NCBI RefSeq assembly: GCF_001729485.1
Contig: NZ_CP017157.1
Location: 434,001-498,000, forward strand
DNA length: 64,000 nucleotides
Source: Streptomyces lydicus
GTDB taxonomy: Bacteria > Actinomycetota > Actinomycetes > Streptomycetales > Streptomycetaceae
Direction of reading: 5' to 3'
A model generated the notes under the pieces. It was given only the letters and a program-made list of their open reading frames with translations. It did not search any database and was not told the origin of the DNA. Positions 44,697 to 63,854 of the stretch are shown piece by piece. Within the stretch, counting starts at the first letter, position 1; the number at the start of each line of letters is the position of its first letter. The position numbers and the translations under genes were made by a program.

Positions 44697-45131
44697 ATGC
44701 CTCCCAAGAAGAAGAAGGTCACGGGGCTTATCAAGCTCCAGATCCAGGCCGGTGCCGCAAACCCGGCTCCGCCGGTCGGCCCCGCGCTGGGTCAGCACGG
44801 CGTCAACATCATGGAGTTCTGCAAGGCCTACAACGCCGCGACCGAGTCGCAGCGTGGCATGGTCGTGCCGGTGGAGATCACGGTCTACGAGGACCGCTCC
44901 TTCACCTTCGTCACCAAGACCCCGCCGGCCGCGAAGCTCATCCTGAAGGCCGCGGGCGTGGAGAAGGGCTCCGGCGAGCCGCACAAGACCAAGGTCGCCA
45001 AGATCACGCGCGACCAGGTCCGTGACATCGCCACCACCAAGATGCCCGACCTGAACGCCAACGACCTGGACGCCGCCGAGAAGATCATCGCCGGCACCGC
45101 CCGCTCCATGGGCATCACGGTCGAGGGCTGA
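44697..45131 (+). CDS. rplK: 50S ribosomal protein L11
   Basis: A 144-aa protein of the GTPase-associated centre of 23S rRNA, needed for RelA-type stringent signalling and thiopeptide binding. [23 protein letters not shown] with the Pro residues of the thiostrepton region is intact; the C-terminal RNA-binding half ends in the family pattern AGTARSMGI. First gene of a two-gene L11-L1 operon. Confidence 0.98.
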
Positions 45132-45213
45132 TCCTCAGCCCCTCACGGCACTCCGTGGCAGGACCAGGCGCTGGTTCGGACCACGACTCCACCCCACTGC
45201 ATCAGGAGCAGAA

Positions 45214-45930
45214 GTGAAGCGCAGCAAGACTCTTCGCAACGCGGACGCGAAGATCGACCGGGAGCGTCAGTACGCCCCGCTCGAGGCCGTCCGTCTCGCC
45301 AAGGAGACCTCGTCCGTCAAGTTCGACGCGACCGTCGAGGTCGCCATGCGTCTGGGTGTCGACCCGCGCAAGGCCGACCAGATGGTCCGTGGCACCGTGA
45401 ACCTCCCGCACGGCACCGGTAAGACCGCCCGGGTCCTGGTCTTCGCGACCGGTGACCGTGCTGCGGCCGCGGAAGCCGCCGGCGCCGACATCGTCGGCTC
45501 GGACGAACTGATCGACGAGGTCGCCAAGGGCCGCCTGGACTTCGACGCCGTCGTCGCCACCCCGGACCTCATGGGCAAGGTCGGCCGCCTCGGCCGCGTG
45601 CTCGGTCCGCGTGGTCTGATGCCGAACCCGAAGACCGGCACCGTCACCCCGGATGTCGCCAAGGCTGTCACCGACATCAAGGGCGGCAAGATCGAGTTCC
45701 GCGTGGACAAGCACGCGAACCTCCACTTCATCATCGGCAAGGTCTCCTTCGACGAGACCAAGCTGGTGGAGAACTACGCCGCGGCGCTCGAGGAGATCAC
45801 TCGCCTCAAGCCGTCCGCTGCCAAGGGCCGCTACATCAAGAAGGCGACCATCACCACCACGATGGGCCCCGGCATCCCGCTGGACGCCAACCGCACCCGC
45901 AACCTCCTCGTCGAGGACGAGGCCGTCTGA
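45214..45930 (+). CDS. rplA: 50S ribosomal protein L1
   Basis: A 238-aa protein of the L1 stalk that moves deacylated tRNA from the E site; L1 also represses its own operon in many bacteria. [33 protein letters not shown] and the C-terminal [12 protein letters not shown] are conserved. The GTG at 45214 has AGGAG upstream. Followed by a hairpin and then an unrelated lipoprotein gene, so it is cut off from rplJ-rplL. Confidence 0.98.
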   Translation: MKRSKTLRNADAKIDRERQYAPLEAVRLAKETSSVKFDATVEVAMRLGVDPRKADQMVRGTVNLPHGTGKTARVLVFATGDRAAAAEAAGADIVGSDELIDEVAKGRLDFDAVVATPDLMGKVGRLGRVLGPRGLMPNPKTGTVTPDVAKAVTDIKGGKIEFRVDKHANLHFIIGKVSFDETKLVENYAAALEEITRLKPSAAKGRYIKKATITTTMGPGIPLDANRTRNLLVEDEAV

Positions 45931-45969
45931 TCTTCCCGATCGACGCCTCGTAGCGCGTAGCAGCACCTC

Positions 45970-46000
45970 AGGCCCCGCCCTCCGCAAGGAGAGCGGGGTC
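45970..46000 (+). terminator. terminator of rplK-rplA
   Basis: CCCCGCCCTCC and GGAGAGCGGGG form a stem with one mismatch over the loop GCAA, 40 nt after the rplA stop. Confidence 0.7.
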
Positions 46001-46074
46001 TGACGCATGAGTGTCACCCGTTTGGTCTAGAGTCGCCCCGAGGTCCATAAGGAAGATCTAAAGGGGGAGCCTCA

Positions 46075-46911
46075 GTGCGCAGCACGCGTATTGCCGCCGT
46101 CGTGGCGGGAGTTGTCATGGTCGCCGGTCTTACCGCCTGTAACGGCGGCAAGAGCGACAACGCCGGCGGGAGCGGCGGCGGATCCGATTCGCACCAGTCC
46201 CCGCTGGACGCGGCGCTGGCGTCGCTGAAGACGGCCTCGCAGCAGGTGGACAGCAAGAAGTCCGCGGAGATCGACGGCACCCAGAAGGTCGGGCCGACCA
46301 CGCGCACCATGAAGGGCGCGATGGACTGGTCGAACGGCATCAAGATGACCCTCGACATCACCATGACCGGCGGCGGCCCCATGAGCTCCGGCAAGCCGAT
46401 GAAGGCGCTCTACACGCCGCAGGCGATGTACATGAACATGGGCATGCCGATGGGCGGCAAGAACTGGATCAAGTACGACTACGAGCTGCTGGCCAAGCAG
46501 GGCCCGGCCGGCGCCATGATGAAGGACGCCCTGCAGAACAACGACCCCGGCAAGTCGGTGGATCTGCTGATCGCCTCCGGCAAGGTCAAGGAGGCGGGCA
46601 AGGAGGACGTCCGCGGCGTCCAGGCGACCCACTACACCGGCACGGTCGAGGTGGCCGAGCTGGTCAAGATGCAGTCCAAGAGCCTCAGTGAGTCCGACCT
46701 GAAGGCGCTGGAGCAGCAGCTGAAGCAGAGCGGTGCGACGCAGGAGACCATCGACCTGTGGGTCAGCTCGGAGAACCTGCTCGTCAAGAAGCGTGAGCAG
46801 ATGGACGGCCGGAACGCGATGGACTCGACGGTCTACTACTCGAACTACGGCACCAAGGTGGACGTGACGCTGCCGCCGGCGAGCGACGTCATGACGCCGC
46901 CCGGCGCCTGA
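46075..46911 (+). CDS. secreted lipoprotein, LppX/LprG-like
   Basis: A 278-aa lipoprotein. The N-terminus MRSTRIAAVVAGVVMVAGLTACNGG is a type II signal with lipobox LTAC; Cys22 should be lipidated and the protein held on the outer face of the membrane. A Gly/Ser-rich linker is followed by a domain with the beta-half-barrel pattern of LppX/LprG/LolA proteins (KMTLDITMTGG, GVQATHYTGTVEVAEL), which often carry lipids. The GTG at 46075 follows AAGGGGGAG. It stands between the L11-L1 and L10-L12 genes, with terminators on both sides. TAGAGT (46028-46033) may be its -10. Confidence 0.85.
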   Translation: MRSTRIAAVVAGVVMVAGLTACNGGKSDNAGGSGGGSDSHQSPLDAALASLKTASQQVDSKKSAEIDGTQKVGPTTRTMKGAMDWSNGIKMTLDITMTGGGPMSSGKPMKALYTPQAMYMNMGMPMGGKNWIKYDYELLAKQGPAGAMMKDALQNNDPGKSVDLLIASGKVKEAGKEDVRGVQATHYTGTVEVAELVKMQSKSLSESDLKALEQQLKQSGATQETIDLWVSSENLLVKKREQMDGRNAMDSTVYYSNYGTKVDVTLPPASDVMTPPGA

Positions 46912-46917
46912 TCACCG

Positions 46918-46955
46918 CGGCCGGGAGGGGACCCAGTCGGGGCCCCTCCCGGCCG
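46918..46955 (+). terminator. terminator of the lipoprotein gene
   Basis: CGGCCGGGAGGGG pairs with CCCCTCCCGGCCG, a perfect 13-bp stem over a 12-nt loop, directly after the lipoprotein stop. Confidence 0.85.
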
Positions 46956-46957
46956 AT

Positions 46958-46986
46958 TTGCCTGACGGGGGCCCCTCCCGTACCGT
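46958..46986 (+). promoter_or_regulatory. promoter of rplJ-rplL
   Basis: TTGCCT (46958-46963), a 17-bp spacer and TACCGT (46981-46986). The start should be near 46993. It begins right after the preceding terminator. Confidence 0.6.
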
Positions 46987-46992
46987 ATGCGG

Positions 46993-47206
46993 GAAGCCAA
47001 AGACCGCTGGTTGTCTCTGCGCGTCCGACTCCCGGGCGTGTGGTGGCCGAAGGATCCGCTAGCTGCGGACGGCCTGCGCAGGTGACTGTGGAAGAACTCC
47101 CGGGCGTGAGCCTGGTCGAGTCTCGCCCCGTGCGCCTGCGCCGGGGCGTTTGTTTTGCCCAGCCCCTTCTGCGCGGTCCTCATCACCCGGAAGGAGGCCG
47201 AGGCTC
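46993..47206 (+). promoter_or_regulatory. rplJ leader, putative L10 autoregulatory RNA
   Basis: A leader of about 210 nt before the L10 gene with several self-complementary stretches. Leaders at this position bind the L10(L12)4 complex in many bacteria and shut off translation. I infer the function from position and length; I did not fold it against the Rfam L10 leader model. AAGGAGG (47191-47197) is the ribosome site. Confidence 0.45.
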
Positions 47207-47734
47207 ATGGCGACGTCCGACAAGATCGCAGCTGTTGAGGAGATCACGGAGAAGCTCCGTAACTCCAACGCGGCTGTTGTGACCTCTTACACCGGACTGA
47301 CTGTGGCGCAGCTCAAGCAGCTGCGTCGTTCGCTCGGCGAGAACGCTCAGTACCGTGTGGTGAAGAACACGCTGACCAAGATCGCGGCCAATGAGGCCGG
47401 GATTCAGCTGGACGAGCACCTCAGTGGCTCGACGGCTGTCGCCTTTGTGACCGGTGACCCGGTCGAGGCGGCGAAGGGTCTTCGTGACTTCGCCAAGGAG
47501 AACCCCTCTCTCGTCATCAAGGGCGGTGTCCTTGACGGCAAGGCGCTGTCCGCCGACGAGATCAAGAAGCTTGCGGACCTCGAGTCCCGCGAGGTTCTGC
47601 TCGCCAAGCTGGCGGGCGCCATGAAGGGCAAGCAGTCCCAGGCTGCCGCGCTCTTCCAGGCGCTTCCCTCGAAGTTCGTCCGCACCGCGGAGGCGCTTCG
47701 TGCCAAGCAGGCCGAGCAGGGCGGTGCCGAGTAA
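47207..47734 (+). CDS. rplJ: 50S ribosomal protein L10
   Basis: A 175-aa protein, the base of the ribosomal stalk that holds the L12 dimers. [20 protein letters not shown] and [17 protein letters not shown] are the conserved rRNA-binding parts; the C-terminal helix that binds L12 ends in [13 protein letters not shown]. The ATG at 47207 follows AAGGAGG. It is 126 nt from rplL. Confidence 0.98.
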   Translation: MATSDKIAAVEEITEKLRNSNAAVVTSYTGLTVAQLKQLRRSLGENAQYRVVKNTLTKIAANEAGIQLDEHLSGSTAVAFVTGDPVEAAKGLRDFAKENPSLVIKGGVLDGKALSADEIKKLADLESREVLLAKLAGAMKGKQSQAAALFQALPSKFVRTAEALRAKQAEQGGAE

Positions 47735-47860
47735 TTCGGCTCGCACATTGGCAGCTCTCGCGTAGGTCCGCCTAGGCGGAGAGGCCACAGCGGGCCCGAC
47801 GTACGCCCGCCTCACATGTACATCCCGGCACCAGCCGAATTAGTGGAAGGATCGCCCATC

Positions 47861-48244
47861 ATGGCGAAGCTCAGCCAGGAAGACCTGCTCGCGCAGTTCG
47901 AGGAGATGACCCTCATCGAGCTCTCCGAGTTCGTGAAGGCGTTCGAGGAGAAGTTCGACGTCACCGCTGCCGCCCCGGCCGCCGTTGCCGTTGCGGGCCC
48001 GGGTGCCCCGGCCGCCGAGGCTGCTGAGGAGCAGGACGAGTTCGACGTCATCCTCACCGGTGCCGGCGACAAGAAGATCCAGGTCATCAAGGTCGTGCGT
48101 GAGCTGACCTCCCTGGGCCTGAAGGAGGCCAAGGACCTCGTGGACGGCACCCCGAAGCCGGTCCTCGAGAAGGTCGCCAAGGACGCCGCCGAGAAGGCCG
48201 CCGAGGCCCTCAAGGGCGCCGGTGCCTCCGTCGAGGTCAAGTGA
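47861..48244 (+). CDS. rplL: 50S ribosomal protein L7/L12
   Basis: A 127-aa stalk protein that recruits translational GTPases. N-terminal dimerisation domain, Ala/Pro-rich hinge ([20 protein letters not shown]), then the C-terminal factor-binding domain ([29 protein letters not shown]). The ATG at 47861 was chosen from the conserved [16 protein letters not shown] start. Confidence 0.98.
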   Translation: MAKLSQEDLLAQFEEMTLIELSEFVKAFEEKFDVTAAAPAAVAVAGPGAPAAEAAEEQDEFDVILTGAGDKKIQVIKVVRELTSLGLKEAKDLVDGTPKPVLEKVAKDAAEKAAEALKGAGASVEVK

Positions 48245-48299
48245 CCCCACTGAGTCTCTGACTCGGGTCCTGAGCGCCTGAGGCGTAACGGGACGACAG

Positions 48300-48335
48300 C
48301 CAAGGGCGATCACCCATGCGGGTGGTCGCCCTTCG
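48300..48335 (+). terminator. terminator of rplJ-rplL
   Basis: AAGGGCGATCACCC pairs with GGGTGGTCGCCCTT over the loop ATGC, with one G-U pair, 56 nt past rplL. It may be partial, letting some polymerases into rpoBC. Confidence 0.8.
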
Positions 48336-48675
48336 GCGTGCTCGCCACGGCTGCGTTGCCTCCGGCCGGAGTGCGAGTATGGTGATCATCGTTGCCCGGA
48401 CGTGCCCCCATGTGACGATCTCGCAGAGGTGGGGGGCCTTGACGAACCGCACGCGGCGCGCAATTCTCGGGACGCGACGCAGAAGCGATCCTCGGTTCGA
48501 GGCATGGATCGCCGACGAAGAGGGAAGCATCGGTGTGCGCCACTGGCGCAGGGCTTTCGGCAGGCGCAGGGCATTGAGAAGAACAAACGAGGGGATCCTC
48601 CGTTGCGGAGGACGCGACTTCCCGGAGGGAGAAGGTCGGTATCACGGTGCTGGACCGGTCTCCGGAATCTCGCTC

Positions 48676-48704
48676 TGGACATCAGTGGGCCTTGTGGCTA
48701 CACT
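48676..48704 (+). promoter_or_regulatory. promoter of rpoB-rpoC
   Basis: TGGACA (48676-48681), a 17-bp spacer and TACACT (48699-48704), close to the vegetative consensus. The start should be near 48711. Confidence 0.65.
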
Positions 48705-48866
48705 GACCCTTTGCGCTGCCTGTTAGCTGCTCCCTGCCCGTCACCAGGGGCATATCCGAGCCCGAGCAAAGCTGGATGATCCGCCCTGACCTGGGCTTTC
48801 CCTCAGTCTGCTCGAGTCGGAACCGGTACGCGCGTAGTGAGTCCGAGCCCTCGGAAGGACCCCCTC

Positions 48867-52349
<3,483 letters not shown>

Positions 52350-52448
52350 CGGGTCTGGCCGGGACCACCTCGTGCAGAGGAGGTCCCGGCCCCTCCCCGG
52401 ACCCAGTTCAGACCATAGAGACACGACCCTGAGAGGGATTGACGCATA

Positions 52449-56348
<3,900 letters not shown>

Positions 56349-56370
56349 TTCTGGCCTGTACGACAGCGAC

Positions 56371-56401
56371 AGGGCGGCCATCCCTCACGGGTGGCCGCCC
56401 T
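56371..56401 (+). terminator. terminator of rpoB-rpoC
   Basis: AGGGCGGCCATCCC pairs with GGGTGGCCGCCCT over a short TCAC loop, 23 nt after the rpoC stop. Confidence 0.85.
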
Positions 56402-56497
56402 GCGGCATTGGGGGCCGCTCGGGGGAACTTGTCCTCCCATCCCTGCGTCTGTGATGAGAAGATGGGGAGAACTGTCGAGCGGGGGGAGGTTCGCGAA

Positions 56498-57040
56498 GTG
56501 GCATTCCAGCCATGGCAGGGTGGGCAGCCCGTCCAGCCGTCGAATCAGGTGCCTGCCATGCGTGCCTCGCACGCGGACCGCGAGCGGGCGGTCGATGTGC
56601 TGAAGGCGGGATTCGCCGAGGGCCGGCTCCAGCAGCCGGAGTACGAACAGCGGATCGCCCGGGCGTACAAGGCGCAGACCCATGCCGAGTTGCAGATGCT
56701 GGTCGCGGACCTGCCGATGGGGCCGGTGCCGCAGGCGCAGTTCATGCCGCAGCGGCCCATGGTGCCGCCGGCGTTCCTGCCGATGCAGATGCCGATGCCG
56801 GTGTCGACGAACAGCTCGGCGACCGGTTCGCTGGTCTGTGGGATCATGACGCCGGTGACGTGGGGGCTGACGGCGATCCCGGCCGTCATCCTGGGGCACA
56901 AGGCGCGGGCCGAGATTCGCCGGACCGGGGAGCGGGGCGACGGCCAGGCCGTCGCGGGGCTGATCCTGGGGTGGCTGGCGATCGGCGGCTGGGCGCTGTT
57001 CCTCCTGGTCTTCATCCTCTCCGCGGCGGTCAATCTCTGA
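56498..57040 (+). CDS. DUF1707/DUF4190 domain membrane protein
   Basis: A 180-aa protein. The N-terminal DUF1707 domain reads MRASHADRERAVDVLKAGF and RLQQPEYEQRIARAYKAQT; it is a short helical module found in many actinobacterial membrane proteins. A Pro/Met-rich linker (PQRPMVPPAFLPMQMPMPV) leads to a DUF4190-like pair of transmembrane helices with a charged loop between (HKARAEIRRTGERGDGQAVAG). The GTG at 56498 has GGGGGGAGG upstream. Function unknown. It is inserted between rpoC and the str operon with its own leader. Confidence 0.82.
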   Translation: MAFQPWQGGQPVQPSNQVPAMRASHADRERAVDVLKAGFAEGRLQQPEYEQRIARAYKAQTHAELQMLVADLPMGPVPQAQFMPQRPMVPPAFLPMQMPMPVSTNSSATGSLVCGIMTPVTWGLTAIPAVILGHKARAEIRRTGERGDGQAVAGLILGWLAIGGWALFLLVFILSAAVNL

Positions 57041-57166
57041 CCGGCCCGCGGGTCCGCCGCCCTGTGTTGCAGGGATGTGGCGCCTTCTTCCGTACGACGA
57101 CCGATCGCACTACGGTGGCCGCAACGCCGTGAGGAGTCCGGCGTGTCCTTCGCGTGTGCATTTGTT

Positions 57167-57195
57167 TTGACCGCAGCCAATGCGGTAGGTACGCT
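57167..57195 (+). promoter_or_regulatory. promoter of the str operon
   Basis: TTGACC (57167-57172), a 17-bp spacer and TACGCT (57190-57195). Close to the vegetative consensus; start near 57202. Confidence 0.65.
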
Positions 57196-57346
57196 CTGAC
57201 CTTGTGCCTGGGGTGTCCCTGGCCTGCCGTGCGCGCAATCTCCCCGAGCCTTCGGGCCGGAGCGAGTGCCCTCCGCACGGAGACCTGGTTTTGACACCGC
57301 AATCTGCCGCCTTTCTCGTTCCAGCGAGAGACCGGACTGCAGTATT

Positions 57347-57372
57347 CGACACACCCGACCGCGTGGGTCGGG
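57347..57372 (+). promoter_or_regulatory. leader hairpin shared with the S10 operon
   Basis: CCCGACC-GCGTG-GGTCGGG forms a 7-bp stem in the rpsL leader. A 25-nt block around it (57347-57371) matches 62124-62148 before rpsJ at 24 positions. Confidence 0.6.
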
Positions 57373-57423
57373 GATGTTCCAGGTTAGCTTTACCGAGACT
57401 GGCACACAGAAACCGGAGAAACG

Positions 57424-57795
57424 GTGCCTACGATCCAGCAGCTGGTCCGCAAGGGCCGGCAGGACAAGGTCGAGAAGAACAAGACGCCCGCGCTTGAGGG
57501 TTCCCCCCAGCGCCGTGGCGTCTGCACGCGTGTTTTCACGACCACCCCGAAGAAGCCGAACTCGGCCCTGCGTAAGGTCGCGCGTGTGCGTCTGACCAGC
57601 GGGATCGAGGTCACCGCTTACATTCCGGGTGAGGGCCACAACCTGCAGGAGCACTCGATCGTGCTCGTGCGTGGTGGTCGTGTGAAGGACCTGCCGGGTG
57701 TTCGGTACAAGATCATCCGCGGCTCCCTCGACACGCAGGGCGTCAAGAACCGCAAGCAGGCTCGCAGCCGCTACGGCGCCAAGAAGGAGAAGTAA
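57424..57795 (+). CDS. rpsL: 30S ribosomal protein S12
   Basis: A 123-aa decoding-centre protein. [18 protein letters not shown] and [16 protein letters not shown] carry the lysines (43 and 88 in E. coli numbering) whose change gives streptomycin resistance; both are wild type. The GTG at 57424 follows CCGGAGAAA. First gene of the str operon, two bases from rpsG. Confidence 0.98.
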   Translation: MPTIQQLVRKGRQDKVEKNKTPALEGSPQRRGVCTRVFTTTPKKPNSALRKVARVRLTSGIEVTAYIPGEGHNLQEHSIVLVRGGRVKDLPGVRYKIIRGSLDTQGVKNRKQARSRYGAKKEK

Positions 57796-57797
57796 GA

Positions 57798-58268
57798 ATG
57801 CCTCGTAAGGGCCCCGCCCCGAAGCGCCCGGTCATCATCGACCCGGTCTACGGTTCTCCTCTGGTGACCTCCCTCATCAACAAGGTGCTGCTGAACGGCA
57901 AGCGCTCCACCGCTGAGCGCATCGTTTACGGCGCCATGGAGGGTCTGCGCGAGAAGACCGGCAACGACCCGGTCATCACGCTCAAGCGCGCGCTCGAGAA
58001 CATCAAGCCGACCCTTGAGGTCAAGTCCCGCCGTGTCGGTGGCGCGACCTACCAGGTCCCGGTCGAGGTCAAGCCCGGCCGCGCCGCCACCCTGTCGCTC
58101 CGCTGGCTCGTGGGTTACTCCCGCGCCCGCCGCGAGAAGACCATGACCGAGCGCCTCATGAACGAACTGCTCGACGCCTCCAACGGCCTCGGCGCTTCGG
58201 TCAAGAAGCGTGAGGACACGCACAAGATGGCCGAGTCCAACAAGGCCTTCGCGCACTACCGCTGGTAG
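57798..58268 (+). CDS. rpsG: 30S ribosomal protein S7
   Basis: A 156-aa primary 16S rRNA-binding protein of the 30S head, and in many bacteria the translational repressor of this operon. [20 protein letters not shown] and [19 protein letters not shown] are conserved; the C-terminus ends [15 protein letters not shown]. Starts two bases after the rpsL stop. Confidence 0.98.
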   Translation: MPRKGPAPKRPVIIDPVYGSPLVTSLINKVLLNGKRSTAERIVYGAMEGLREKTGNDPVITLKRALENIKPTLEVKSRRVGGATYQVPVEVKPGRAATLSLRWLVGYSRARREKTMTERLMNELLDASNGLGASVKKREDTHKMAESNKAFAHYRW

Positions 58269-58307
58269 TCGCAACCCACATCGAGACCGAGAGAAGATTG
58301 AGCCGAT

Positions 58308-60428
<2,121 letters not shown>

Positions 60429-60482
60429 GTCCGGTCTCGTAGGAGTCGGACCGCAACACGCTTTAGGCTTGACACCGTCTGA

Positions 60483-60517
60483 CGGGGCAATCCCCGCAAT
60501 CCGTGAGGATTGCCCCG
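60483..60517 (+). terminator. hairpin between fusA and tuf
   Basis: CGGGGCAATCC pairs with GGATTGCCCCG over a 13-nt loop. It could partly end the str transcript or regulate tuf. A TTGACA at 60469-60474 precedes it, but no -10 at the right distance is seen. Confidence 0.55.
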
Positions 60518-60592
60518 CCAGCCGGCACCCCAGCAAAGATCACCTGGCGCCGATGAGTAAGGCGTACAGAACCACTCCACAGGAGGACCCCA

Positions 60593-61786
60593 GTGGCGAA
60601 GGCGAAGTTCGAGCGGACTAAGCCGCACGTCAACATCGGCACCATCGGTCACATCGACCACGGTAAGACGACCCTCACGGCCGCCATTACCAAGGTGCTG
60701 CACGACGCGTACCCGGACCTGAACGAGGCCTCGGCCTTCGACCAGATCGACAAGGCTCCTGAGGAGCGCCAGCGCGGTATCACCATCTCCATCGCGCACG
60801 TCGAGTACCAGACGGAGAACCGTCACTACGCCCACGTCGACTGCCCCGGTCACGCGGACTACATCAAGAACATGATCACGGGTGCGGCGCAGATGGACGG
60901 CGCCATCCTCGTGGTCGCCGCGACCGACGGCCCGATGCCGCAGACCAAGGAGCACGTGCTCCTGGCCCGCCAGGTCGGCGTTCCGTACATCGTTGTCGCC
61001 CTGAACAAGGCCGACATGGTGGACGACGAGGAGATCCTGGAGCTCGTCGAGCTCGAGGTCCGTGAGCTCCTCTCCGAGTACGAGTTCCCCGGCGACGACG
61101 TTCCGGTCGTCAAGGTCTCGGCGCTCAAGGCGCTCGAGGGTGACAAGGAGTGGGGCCAGTCGGTCCTGAACCTGATGGCCGCCGTCGACGAGTCGATCCC
61201 GCAGCCCGAGCGCGACGTCGACAAGCCGTTCCTGATGCCGATCGAGGACGTCTTCACGATCACCGGCCGTGGCACCGTTGTCACCGGTCGTATCGAGCGT
61301 GGTGTCCTCAAGGTCAACGAGACCGTCGACATCATCGGCATCAAGACCGAGAAGACCACCACCACGGTCACCGGTATCGAGATGTTCCGGAAGCTCCTCG
61401 ACGAGGGCCAGGCCGGTGAGAACGTCGGTCTGCTGCTTCGCGGTATCAAGCGCGAGGACGTCGAGCGCGGCCAGGTCATCATCAAGCCGGGCTCGGTCAC
61501 CCCGCACACCGAGTTCGAGGCGCAGGCGTACATCCTGTCCAAGGACGAGGGCGGCCGCCACACGCCGTTCTTCAACAACTACCGTCCGCAGTTCTACTTC
61601 CGTACGACTGACGTGACCGGTGTGGTGACCCTCCCCGAGGGCACCGAGATGGTCATGCCCGGCGACAACACCGAGATGTCCGTCTCGCTGATCCAGCCGG
61701 TCGCCATGGAAGAGGGCCTGAAGTTCGCCATCCGTGAGGGTGGCCGGACCGTCGGCGCCGGCCAGGTCACCAAGATCAACAAGTAA
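60593..61786 (+). CDS. tuf: elongation factor Tu
   Basis: A 397-aa GTPase that brings aminoacyl-tRNA to the ribosome. G1 [14 protein letters not shown], the switch I segment [16 protein letters not shown]3 [12 protein letters not shown] and G4 NKADMV are intact, as are domains II and III ([15 protein letters not shown]). Position in the str operon identifies it as tuf1-type. The GTG at 60593 follows AGGAGGA. Confidence 0.98.
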   Translation: MAKAKFERTKPHVNIGTIGHIDHGKTTLTAAITKVLHDAYPDLNEASAFDQIDKAPEERQRGITISIAHVEYQTENRHYAHVDCPGHADYIKNMITGAAQMDGAILVVAATDGPMPQTKEHVLLARQVGVPYIVVALNKADMVDDEEILELVELEVRELLSEYEFPGDDVPVVKVSALKALEGDKEWGQSVLNLMAAVDESIPQPERDVDKPFLMPIEDVFTITGRGTVVTGRIERGVLKVNETVDIIGIKTEKTTTTVTGIEMFRKLLDEGQAGENVGLLLRGIKREDVERGQVIIKPGSVTPHTEFEAQAYILSKDEGGRHTPFFNNYRPQFYFRTTDVTGVVTLPEGTEMVMPGDNTEMSVSLIQPVAMEEGLKFAIREGGRTVGAGQVTKINK

Positions 61787-61824
61787 TTGTTGATCGGGGA
61801 GACCCGGTAGCTCGACCGAGCAGC

Positions 61825-61862
61825 AAGGAGCCCCGTCCACCATCAGGTGGGCGGGGCTCCTT
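61825..61862 (+). terminator. terminator of the str operon
   Basis: AAGGAGCCCCG(T)CCACC pairs with GGTGG(G)CGGGGCTCCTT over the loop ATCA, an 11-bp outer and 5-bp inner stem. It lies 38 nt past tuf. Confidence 0.85.
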
Positions 61863-62123
61863 GACAGTTGGACCCGATTGGCCTTCGGCGTCCCGGGTAT
61901 GGCACACTGTCCAGGTTGCTCGGTTGAGTGCCGATGCTGCGCGCCTCCCGCCGGGAGGACCGGAAGCGAGTCCCAGGTATTCGTCGTCCCTTCTCAGGGC
62001 CGGAAATACGGGAATCTTCCGGGAAGCGTCAGCGGGGTGCCTCGGCCAGGCGCCCGGTGGGTGTTCTTCCCCTACCTCTCCTTCTTGAAGGATCTCCCCT
62101 GCGGAGATTTACGGGAAGGGGTG

Positions 62124-62148
62124 CGACACGCCCGACCGCGTGGGTCGG
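62124..62148 (+). promoter_or_regulatory. leader hairpin shared with the str operon
   Basis: CGACACGCCCGACC and the following GCGTGGGTCGG repeat the rpsL-leader block at 24 of 25 positions and again form CCGACC/GGTCGG. It is about 76 nt before the rpsJ start. Confidence 0.6.
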
Positions 62149-62224
62149 AGAAGAACGGTGCTTCGACAGAGGCGCAGCGCACCGGGTCCCAGAGCGTTAC
62201 GAGAGACAGGACTACGAAGTAGCC

Positions 62225-62533
62225 ATGGCGGGACAGAAGATCCGCATCCGGCTCAAGGCCTACGACCACGAGGTCATCGACTCCTCGGCGAAGAAGATCG
62301 TCGAGACGGTGACGCGCACTGGTGCGTCGGTCGCGGGCCCGGTGCCGCTGCCCACTGAAAAGAACGTGTACTGCGTCATCAAGTCGCCGCACAAGTACAA
62401 GGACTCGCGCGAGCACTTCGAGATGCGCACGCACAAGCGCCTGATCGACATCCTCGACCCGACGCCCAAGACCGTTGACTCGCTGATGCGCCTGGACCTT
62501 CCGGCCGGCGTTGACATCGAGATCAAGCTCTGA
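62225..62533 (+). CDS. rpsJ: 30S ribosomal protein S10
   Basis: A 102-aa protein of the 30S head that also pairs with NusB in antitermination. [20 protein letters not shown] and [19 protein letters not shown] are conserved. The ATG at 62225 gives the usual [10 protein letters not shown]. First gene of the S10 operon after a long leader. Confidence 0.98.
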   Translation: MAGQKIRIRLKAYDHEVIDSSAKKIVETVTRTGASVAGPVPLPTEKNVYCVIKSPHKYKDSREHFEMRTHKRLIDILDPTPKTVDSLMRLDLPAGVDIEIKL

Positions 62534-62547
62534 GAGGCGCGGAAGAG

Positions 62548-63192
62548 ATGGCTAAGCAGATCAAGGGCATCCTGGGCGAGAAGCTCGGCATGACCCAGGT
62601 CTGGGACGAGAACAACCGTGTCGTCCCGGTCACTGTGGTCAAGGCCGGCCCCTGTGTCGTTACCCAGGTGCGCACCAATGACCAGGACGGTTACGACTCC
62701 GTCCAGATCGCCTTCGGCGAGATCGACCCGCGCAAGGTGAACAAGCCCCTCAAGGGCCACTTCGCGAAGGCCGACGTCACCCCCCGCCGTCACCTCGTCG
62801 AGGTCCGTACTCCCGATGCCGGTGAGTACACCCTCGGCCAGGAGCTGACCGCTGAGACCTTCGAGTCCGGCGTCAAGGTGGACGTGACCGGCAAGAGCAA
62901 GGGCAAGGGCTTCGCCGGTGTCATGAAGCGTCACGGCTTCGGCGGTGGCAAGGCTTCGCACGGTGCCCACCGCGTGCACCGCAAGCCGGGCTCCATCGGT
63001 GGCTGCGCCACCCCGGGCCGCGTGTTCAAGGGCATGCGGATGGCCGGCCGTATGGGCAATGAGCGGGTCACCACCCAGAACCTGACCGTCCACGCCGTTG
63101 ACGCGGAGAAGGGTCTGCTGCTCATCAAGGGCGCAGTTCCTGGTCCGAACGGCGGCCTCGTCCTGGTCCGTACCGCGGCCAAGGGGGCCTGA
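62548..63192 (+). CDS. rplC: 50S ribosomal protein L3
   Basis: A 214-aa primary 23S rRNA-binding protein near the peptidyl transferase centre. [20 protein letters not shown] and the extension [20 protein letters not shown] are typical; [19 protein letters not shown] follows. It starts 14 nt after rpsJ. Confidence 0.98.
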   Translation: MAKQIKGILGEKLGMTQVWDENNRVVPVTVVKAGPCVVTQVRTNDQDGYDSVQIAFGEIDPRKVNKPLKGHFAKADVTPRRHLVEVRTPDAGEYTLGQELTAETFESGVKVDVTGKSKGKGFAGVMKRHGFGGGKASHGAHRVHRKPGSIGGCATPGRVFKGMRMAGRMGNERVTTQNLTVHAVDAEKGLLLIKGAVPGPNGGLVLVRTAAKGA

Positions 63193-63200
63193 GGTAACCG

Positions 63201-63854
63201 ATGAGCACCATTGACATCCTTTCGCCGGCAGGCGACAAGGCCGGGTCCGTCGAGCTCCCCGCGGAGATCTTCGACGCCAAGGTCAGCATTCCGCTGATCC
63301 ACCAGGTCGTTGTCGCGCAGCTGGCCGCTGCCCGTCAGGGCACGCACAAGACGAAGACTCGCGGCGAGGTCCGCGGCGGTGGCAAGAAGCCTTACCGCCA
63401 GAAGGGCACCGGCCGCGCGCGCCAGGGTTCGACCCGTGCGCCGCAGTTCGCCGGCGGTGGCATCGTCCACGGCCCCGTGCCGCGTGACTACAGCCAGCGG
63501 ACCCCGAAGAAGATGAAGGTTGCCGCCCTGCGCGGTGCCCTCACCGACCGGGCCCGCAACAGCCGCATCCACGTCGTTTCCGGCGTGGTCGAGGGCGAGA
63601 TCTCCACCAAGGCCGCCAAGGCTCTCCTCGGCAAGGTCAGCGAGCGCAAGAACGTGCTCCTGGTCGTCGAGCGCAGCGACGAGGCCGCGTGGTTCTCCGC
63701 CCGCAACCTGCCCCAGGTCCACCTCCTGGAGCCGGGCCAGCTGAACACGTACGACGTGCTCGTCTCCGACGACGTGGTCTTCACCAAGGCCGCCTTCGAG
63801 TCCTTCGTGTCTGGCCCCAAGGCCAACGCTGAGACCGAAGGGAGCGACGCCTGA
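63201..63854 (+). CDS. rplD: 50S ribosomal protein L4
   Basis: A 217-aa protein whose loop lines the exit tunnel; in E. coli L4 also represses the S10 operon. [20 protein letters not shown] and [19 protein letters not shown] form the tunnel loop with no insertion. It starts eight bases after rplC and its TGA shares a base with the rplW ATG. Confidence 0.98.
   Translation: MSTIDILSPAGDKAGSVELPAEIFDAKVSIPLIHQVVVAQLAAARQGTHKTKTRGEVRGGGKKPYRQKGTGRARQGSTRAPQFAGGGIVHGPVPRDYSQRTPKKMKVAALRGALTDRARNSRIHVVSGVVEGEISTKAAKALLGKVSERKNVLLVVERSDEAAWFSARNLPQVHLLEPGQLNTYDVLVSDDVVFTKAAFESFVSGPKANAETEGSDA

Larger units (their letters stand above)
48245..48866 (+). other. rplL-rpoB intergenic region, about 620 bp
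   Basis: No gene is supported; open frames of 100-136 codons lack motifs and ribosome sites. The region holds a terminator (48300-48335), a good promoter (48676-48704) and a leader of about 155 nt for rpoB. Confidence 0.7.
57041..57423 (+). other. rpsL upstream region, about 380 bp
   Basis: No gene is supported. It contains a strong promoter (57167-57195), a leader of about 220 nt, a second TTGACA (57292-57297) with no good -10, and a hairpin motif (57347-57372) that recurs before rpsJ. Confidence 0.65.
61787..62224 (+). other. tuf-rpsJ intergenic region, about 440 bp
   Basis: No gene is supported. It contains the tuf terminator (61825-61862), the S10 operon leader with several GC-rich inverted repeats, and the motif shared with the str leader. 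A TTGACA (61861-61866) lacks a matching -10; I could not place the S10 promoter. Confidence 0.6.

Noticed and set aside
48316..48779. Small open frames in the rplL-rpoB gap
   Set aside because: No ribosome site, no motif, and they overlap the rpoB promoter.
48837..48866. Extended rpoB start at GTG 48837
   Set aside because: The ten extra residues do not match Streptomyces RpoB, and GGAAGGA fits the TTG at 48867.
60469..60474. TTGACA as the tuf promoter
   Set aside because: No TANNNT hexamer at 16-19 bp downstream; left as unplaced.
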